Source: Chloroflexota bacterium (GTDB lineage Bacteria > Chloroflexota > Limnocylindria > Limnocylindrales > CSP1-4). Taken from it: a DNA stretch of 12,203 bases. Where the stretch lies: assembly GCA_021786915.1 (NCBI GenBank), contig JAJYMP010000109.1, forward strand, positions 1 through 12,203. Direction: 5' to 3'. Of the stretch, positions 8,870-12,203 are shown one piece after another. The position numbers and the translations under genes are program-made. Within the stretch, counting starts at the first letter, position 1. Each line of letters opens with the position of its first letter. The notes under the pieces are model-generated. The model saw only the letters and a program-made list of their open reading frames with translations, was not told the DNA's origin and searched no databases.

Positions 8870-10423
8870 TCAGAGCGGGATGTTGCCATGCTTCTTCCGC
8901 GGGTTGGTGTCGCGCTTGTCAGCGAGGATCTCCAAGGCACGCACCAGGCGGGGCCGCGTCTCGCGGGGCAGGATCACCTCGTCGATGTAGCCGCGAGCCG
9001 CAGCGACGTACGGGCTCGAGAACTCCTCCTCGTATTCGGCAACCAGGCGCTTCCGCTCCTCCGCCGGGTCATCAGCCCCCGCGATCGCGTCCTTGAAGAT
9101 GATGTTGACAGCGCCCTCGGCGCCCATCACCGCGATCTCCGCAGTCGGCCAAGCGAAGTTGAGGTCGCCGCGGATGTGCTTGCTGCTCATGACGTCGTAG
9201 GCGCCGCCATACGCCTTTCGGGTGATCACGGTCACCTTGGGCACCGTGGCCTCGCAGTAGGCGTAGAGCAGCTTCGCCCCGTGCTTGATGATCCCGCCGT
9301 GTTCCTGGGCGACCCCGGGCAGGAAGCCCGGCACGTCGACGAAGGTGACCAGCGGTACGTTGAAGGCGTCGCACGTCCGGACGAAGCGCGCCGCCTTCAC
9401 CGACGCGTCGATGTCGAGCGCACCGGCCAGCACGGCCGGCTGCTGCGCCACGATCCCCACCGACCGGCCGCCGATCCGCGCGAAGCCGATGATGATGTTC
9501 GCCGCCCAGGCGGGCTGGATCTCGAGGAAGTCGGCGTCGTCGACGATCCGCCGCAGCACGTCGTGCATGTTGTACGGCTTCTGCGGATCATCCGGGACCA
9601 CGGTGTCGAGATCCGGATCCATCCGGTCGCCCGGGTCAGTGGTCGGCGCGAGCGGGACGTCGGCGAGGTTGTTCTGCGGCAGGTGGGCGAGCAGCCGCTT
9701 GACGTGCTCGAGTGCCTCGGCCTCGTCGCGGGCCGCGAGGTGCGCAACCCCGCTGCGCCCAGTGTGCACGCCGGCGCCGCCGAGAGCCTCGGAGTCGACC
9801 TCCTCGTGGGTCACCGCCTTCACGACGTTCGGGCCCGTGACGAACATGTAGCTCGTCCCCTCGACCATGACGGTGAAGTCGGTCATGGCCGGTGAATACA
9901 CCGCGCCACCTGCACACGGCCCGAGGATCACGGAGATCTGTGGAACGACACCGGACGCAAGGACGTTGCGGAGAAAGATCTCCGCATACCCCCCGAGCGA
10001 CGCGACGCCCTCCTGGATCCGCGCGCCGCCGGAATCGTTCAGTCCGATCAGCGGCGCTCCGACCTTCATGGCCAAGTCCATGATCTTGCAGATCTTCTCC
10101 GCGTAGGCCTCCGAGAGCGAACCCCCGAACACGGTGAAGTCCTGGCTGAACACGAAGACGAGGCGACCGTCGATCGTGCCGTGCCCGGTCACGACACCAT
10201 CGCCGAGGAAGTGCTGACGATCCAGGCCGAACTCGACGGCCCGATGCGTCACGAACGCATCGAGCTCGACAAACGACCCCGCATCGAGGAGGAGCTCGAG
10301 CCGCTCGCGCGCGGTCAGCTTGCCCCACGCGTGTTGACGCTCGATCCGGACGGGCCCCCCACCCAGCTGGGCTTCCGCCCGCATGCGTTCCAGGCGCTCG
10401 ATTCGCTCGGCATTGGTGGACAC
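8870..10423 (-). CDS. pccB: Propionyl-CoA carboxylase carboxyltransferase (beta) subunit
   Basis: PccB transfers the carboxyl group from carboxybiotin to propionyl-CoA, giving (S)-methylmalonyl-CoA. At 517 residues it has the usual family length, with two crotonase-fold halves. The first half has [14 protein letters not shown] (34-47), [13 protein letters not shown] (128-140) and [12 protein letters not shown] (168-179). The second has [17 protein letters not shown] (313-329), [10 protein letters not shown] (361-370) and [12 protein letters not shown] (401-412). The two glycine-rich loops form the oxyanion holes. Asp410 in GGAYDVM is at the position reported to govern propionyl/acetyl selectivity in Streptomyces PccB (Asp422). 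The GTG at 10423 follows GGAGG by ten bases and begins [10 protein letters not shown], a typical PccB N-terminus. An in-frame start at 10549 would translate palindrome copy 5. It is the first gene of the operon, divergent from parA. Confidence 0.94.
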   Translation of the reverse strand: MSTNAERIERLERMRAEAQLGGGPVRIERQHAWGKLTARERLELLLDAGSFVELDAFVTHRAVEFGLDRQHFLGDGVVTGHGTIDGRLVFVFSQDFTVFGGSLSEAYAEKICKIMDLAMKVGAPLIGLNDSGGARIQEGVASLGGYAEIFLRNVLASGVVPQISVILGPCAGGAVYSPAMTDFTVMVEGTSYMFVTGPNVVKAVTHEEVDSEALGGAGVHTGRSGVAHLAARDEAEALEHVKRLLAHLPQNNLADVPLAPTTDPGDRMDPDLDTVVPDDPQKPYNMHDVLRRIVDDADFLEIQPAWAANIIIGFARIGGRSVGIVAQQPAVLAGALDIDASVKAARFVRTCDAFNVPLVTFVDVPGFLPGVAQEHGGIIKHGAKLLYAYCEATVPKVTVITRKAYGGAYDVMSSKHIRGDLNFAWPTAEIAVMGAEGAVNIIFKDAIAGADDPAEERKRLVAEYEEEFSSPYVAAARGYIDEVILPRETRPRLVRALEILADKRDTNPRKKHGNIPL

Positions 10424-10454
10424 GCCAGGCTTGCCTCCGCTCGTGAGCTGGCTC

Positions 10455-10470
10455 GTCTTTGCACAAAGAC
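10455..10470. repeat. Dispersed 16-bp palindrome, copy 5 (5' of pccB)
   Basis: GTCTTTGCACAAAGAC is identical to copy 4 and in the same orientation relative to the downstream gene. It lies 31 nt before the pccB GTG, upstream of its GGAGG and downstream of the candidate -10 box. It would therefore be in the 5' untranslated leader. Confidence 0.88.
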
Positions 10471-10487
10471 GTTGGGGATGGGTGCCC

Positions 10488-10493
10488 ATCATA
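10488..10493 (-). promoter_or_regulatory. Candidate -10 box (TATGAT) for the pccB operon
   Basis: On the minus strand TATGAT lies 64 nt before the pccB start codon, in GC-rich surroundings. It matches the sigma-70 -10 consensus at five of six positions. No TTGACA-like -35 is seen at 16-18 bp spacing, so the call rests on the hexamer alone. Confidence 0.35.
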
Positions 10494-10573
10494 GGCGTAG
10501 CGCGCGGCCGCGACGGGTCGCACAAGGCCAGCCACCGGGCGGCGCTCAAGAGTCCACACCTCGCGCGGGCGCC

Positions 10574-10606
10574 GTGAACGCCATGTGAACGGGCGGTGAA
10601 CTCATC
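10574..10606 (-). promoter_or_regulatory. Three direct repeats GTTCAC at 11-bp period (PhoP/OmpR-type site)
   Basis: GTGAAC begins at 10574, 10585 and 10596, exactly 11 bp apart. On the minus strand this reads GTTCACC, GTTCACA and GTTCACG in tandem. The layout is that of OmpR-family response-regulator sites, and the sequence closely resembles the Streptomyces PHO box (11-nt direct repeats beginning GTTCACC). It lies about 150-180 nt upstream of pccB and about 170-200 nt upstream of parA, so either could be the target. Confidence 0.45.
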
Positions 10607-10643
10607 GCGTCCTCACGCTCCGGCACCCCCGCTGGCTCCCGAC

Positions 10644-10652
10644 ATATCCACA
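10644..10652 (+). promoter_or_regulatory. DnaA-box-like 9-mer
   Basis: ATATCCACA matches the DnaA box TTATCCACA at eight of nine positions. It lies upstream of parA in an otherwise GC-rich region and faces a second, inverted box 24 bp away. Confidence 0.4.
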
Positions 10653-10676
10653 GAATGGTGCACAACTCGTCGTCGA

Positions 10677-10685
10677 TGTGGAAAA
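10677..10685 (-). promoter_or_regulatory. DnaA-box-like 9-mer (inverted)
   Basis: TGTGGAAAA on the plus strand is TTTTCCACA on the minus strand, eight of nine positions of the DnaA box. With the box at 10644-10652 it forms an inverted pair next to parAB, a locus that often lies close to oriC. No AT-rich unwinding region or dnaA gene is visible in the window. Confidence 0.4.
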
Positions 10686-10761
10686 GGGACGTGCCGCTGC
10701 TTTGCGCGGCGCGGTAGCATTCGAGGACTTCTGCGCCGCTCTCCCGCGGATGCAGCCCACC

Positions 10762-10768
10762 GAGGTGA
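10762..10768 (+). promoter_or_regulatory. Ribosome-binding site deciding the parA start
   Basis: GAGGTGA is a seven-base match to the anti-Shine-Dalgarno complement, five bases before the TTG at 10774. The alternative ATG at 10750 has no comparable site. Confidence 0.6.
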
Positions 10769-10773
10769 CGCCC

Positions 10774-11544
10774 TTGACGCACGTGATCGCGATCGCCAAC
10801 CAGAAGGGGGGCGTCGGCAAGACAACGACCGCGATCAATCTCGCCGGCGCCCTCGCCGAGGAGGGACGGCGGATCCTCCTCGTCGACATGGACCCGCAGG
10901 CGAACCTCACGGCGGGCGTCGGCATCAACCTCAACACCGTCGTGCGCTCCATGGCGGACGTCCTCGCCGACGGACGGGCCACGCTCCCTGAGGTGATCCT
11001 CCCGACAGAGACAGCCGGCATCGACGTGGCGCCCGCACACATCGACCTGGCGAGCACCGAAGGCGAGCTGTTCACGGCCCTGGGCCGCGAATCAATCCTG
11101 CGCGAGGCGATGCGTGAGAGCATCGACGCCTACGACTACGTGCTGATCGACTGCCCCCCCAACCTCGGACTGCTCACGGTCAACGGGCTGGTCGCTGCCG
11201 ACAGCGTCATCATCCCGGTGCAGACGCAGTTCTACGCGATGAAGGGCCTCAACAACCTGGTCAAGGTCATCAGCGCCATCCGCCACAAGCTCAACCGCGA
11301 CCTCCGGATCCTGGGCCTGTTGCCAACGTTCTACGACGGCCGGACGAACCTCGCCCGGGACATGCTCGACGAGCTGCGCATCGTCGGCGACCATCACGTC
11401 TTCACCACCATCATCCGGACCAGCGTGAAGCTGGGAGAGGCGCCGCTCGTGGGACGACCGATCACCGCCTATGCCGGATCCTCGGAGGCGGCGAAGACCT
11501 ACCGCGAGTTCGCCCGGGAGGTGATCGAGCTTGGCCAGGACTGA
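10774..11544 (+). CDS. parA: Chromosome-partitioning ATPase ParA (Soj family)
   Basis: ParA is a deviant-Walker ATPase that binds DNA non-specifically when ATP-bound and is released by ParB-parS, driving origin segregation. From the TTG at 10774 it has 256 residues, the usual Soj size, and begins THVIAIANQKGGVGKTT, the deviant Walker A (KGGVGKT) lying directly at the N-terminus as in Soj. Further motifs are the switch VDMDPQANLT, YDYVLIDCPPNLG (Walker B region), VIIPVQTQFYAMKGL, and the C-terminal block SVKLGEAPLVGRPI. TTG was preferred because of GAGGTGA at 10762-10768. The in-frame ATG at 10750 would add eight residues. Reading further upstream to 10678 would run through a DnaA-like box. 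It overlaps parB by 14 nt and is divergent from the pcc operon. Confidence 0.94.
   Translation: MTHVIAIANQKGGVGKTTTAINLAGALAEEGRRILLVDMDPQANLTAGVGINLNTVVRSMADVLADGRATLPEVILPTETAGIDVAPAHIDLASTEGELFTALGRESILREAMRESIDAYDYVLIDCPPNLGLLTVNGLVAADSVIIPVQTQFYAMKGLNNLVKVISAIRHKLNRDLRILGLLPTFYDGRTNLARDMLDELRIVGDHHVFTTIIRTSVKLGEAPLVGRPITAYAGSSEAAKTYREFAREVIELGQD
11516..11524 (+). promoter_or_regulatory. Ribosome-binding site deciding the parB start
   Basis: GGGAGGTGA, inside the end of parA, is a near-complete complement of the 16S 3' end and sits six bases before a TTG at 11531. It supports a TTG start for parB within the parA coding sequence. Confidence 0.7.
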
Positions 11545-12203
11545 CTTCCGCGCAGCGGCCGCGCGCCGGCTGTCCGAGGAACGCGAGCTCTCCCCCGCCA
11601 TCGTCAGTCTCCTGTCATCGGAGACGACGCACCGCTCCACCGGCGTCAAGGTCATCCCGGTGGATCGCATCGAATCAAACCCGGAGCAGCCCCGGCTCGC
11701 CTTCGACGAGACCACCCTGCTGGAGCTCGCCGGCTCGATTCGCGAGCACGGCGTGCTGCAGCCGATCCTGGTGCGGCCCATCGGCGAGAACCACTTCCAG
11801 TTGATCGCCGGCGAGCGCCGGTGGCGCGCGTCGAAGCTTGCCGGGATGTCCACCATCCCCGCGCTCGTGGAGGACATCGACGACTCCACCGCACTCGAGA
11901 TCTCGATCATCGAGAACCTCCAGCGCGAGGACATCTCGCCCCTCGACGAGGCGACGATGTACGACCGGATGATCAAGGAGCACGGCTACAGCATCCGTCG
12001 CCTGGCGGACAAGCTGGGCAAGGACAAGGGGTACCTCGAGAACCGGCTCCGGCTGGCGGACGCGCCGCCAGAGGTGCGGGAACTCGTGTCTTTGCGCAAG
12101 GACACCCTTTCCCACGCCTACGAGATCATGAAGGTCGCCGACCCCAAGAAGCGCAAGCGGCTGGCCGACGCAGTTGCCCGCAACGAGCCCCCGCCCGCCC
12201 CGC
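11531..12203 (+). CDS. parB: ParB/Spo0J chromosome-partitioning protein, 3' truncated by window edge
   Basis: ParB is a CTP-dependent DNA clamp that loads at parS and stimulates ParA. The 224 residues in the window show an N-terminal ParA-interacting-like leader, the start of the ParB domain at VIPVDRIESNPEQPR (41-55), SIREHGVLQPILVR, the CTP-binding GERRWRA (94-100), ENLQRED (128-134) and the helix-turn-helix SIRRLADKLGKDKGYLENRL (154-173). The C-terminal dimerisation domain is beyond the edge. TTG at 11531 is chosen because GGGAGGTGA precedes it by six bases and no earlier in-frame start has such a site. It overlaps parA by 14 nt, so translation is coupled. Palindrome copy 6 lies inside the gene, encoding SLRKD (187-191) just after the helix-turn-helix. 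Confidence 0.93.
   Translation, partial: MARTDFRAAAARRLSEERELSPAIVSLLSSETTHRSTGVKVIPVDRIESNPEQPRLAFDETTLLELAGSIREHGVLQPILVRPIGENHFQLIAGERRWRASKLAGMSTIPALVEDIDDSTALEISIIENLQREDISPLDEATMYDRMIKEHGYSIRRLADKLGKDKGYLENRLRLADAPPEVRELVSLRKDTLSHAYEIMKVADPKKRKRLADAVARNEPPPAP
12088..12103. repeat. Dispersed 16-bp palindrome, copy 6 (inside parB)
   Basis: GTCTTTGCGCAAGGAC is identical to copy 3. Including flanks, the symmetric stretch runs over 20 bp (12086-12105) with one mismatched pair. Here the frame reads it as SLRKD, whereas copy 3 is read as VLAQRQ, so the conservation is at the DNA level. Confidence 0.87.

Larger units (their letters stand above)
10424..10773. other. Divergent control region between pccB and parA
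   Basis: This 350-bp stretch has no convincing gene. Going left to right it holds the pccB ribosome site, palindrome copy 5 (10455-10470), a TATGAT -10-like box on the minus strand (10488-10493), three GTGAAC repeats at 11-bp steps (10574-10601), two inverted DnaA-box-like 9-mers (10644-10652 and 10677-10685), and the parA ribosome site. Open frames crossing it on either strand are extensions or shadows with no family similarity. Confidence 0.7.

Noticed and set aside
8567..9895. 442-residue plus-strand open frame opposite accC and pccB
   Set aside because: Its composition ([21 protein letters not shown]) mirrors the complement of pccB codons, and no ribosome site or family match is seen.
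10701..10716. Possible seventh palindrome copy (TTTGCGCGGC near 10701)
   Set aside because: Only the left arm resembles the repeat. The right arm is GC-rich and unpaired, so it was not counted.
10774..12203. Canonical parS site (TGTTTCACGTGAAACA) near parAB
   Set aside because: I looked for it in and around parA and parB and found no exact or near copy, so none is annotated.

Overview
The window is GC-rich, densely coded bacterial chromosome. It carries central-carbon and propionyl-CoA genes, followed by the parAB chromosome-partition locus. The high GC, an F420-type (DDN-family) oxidoreductase, a propionyl-CoA carboxylase whose alpha chain is split over two genes, and the parAB sequences suggest Chloroflexota (possibly a Limnocylindria-like lineage). 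Actinomycetota is the main alternative. The taxonomic call is inference from recognised families and was not tested by any search.

Layout. (1) 1-1073, minus strand: the first codons of an unidentified gene at the left edge, then a short isocitrate dehydrogenase (icd) that appears to be leaderless. (2) 1300-3365, plus strand: sucC-sucD, succinyl-CoA synthetase beta and alpha, overlapping by 4 nt. (3) 3543-4232, plus strand: a DDN/F420-type nitroreductase-family protein. (4) 4331-10423, minus strand, read right to left: pccB (carboxyltransferase), accC (biotin carboxylase), a BT/BCCP biotin-carrier subunit, the methylmalonyl-CoA mutase catalytic subunit, and methylmalonyl-CoA epimerase. The gaps are short or the genes overlap, so this looks like one operon. 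(5) 10424-10773: a 350-bp divergent control region. (6) 10774-12203, plus strand: parA and the start of parB, which runs off the right edge.

Functionally, the minus-strand operon takes propionyl-CoA to (S)-methylmalonyl-CoA, to the (R)-epimer, to succinyl-CoA. The adjacent sucCD converts succinyl-CoA to succinate with NTP formation, and icd supplies 2-oxoglutarate upstream in the TCA cycle. The cobalamin-binding part of the mutase, its chaperone (MeaB-type) and biotin ligase are not in the window.

The most unusual signal is a dispersed 16-bp near-palindrome, consensus GTCTTTGCRCAAAGAC, present six times between 4244 and 12103 and not seen in the first 4.2 kb. Copies lie between genes, just upstream of two ribosome-binding sites, and inside two coding sequences in different reading frames, so it is conserved as DNA rather than as protein. 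The divergent region beside parA also holds three GTTCAC repeats spaced exactly 11 bp apart (OmpR/PhoP-like) and an inverted pair of DnaA-box-like 9-mers.
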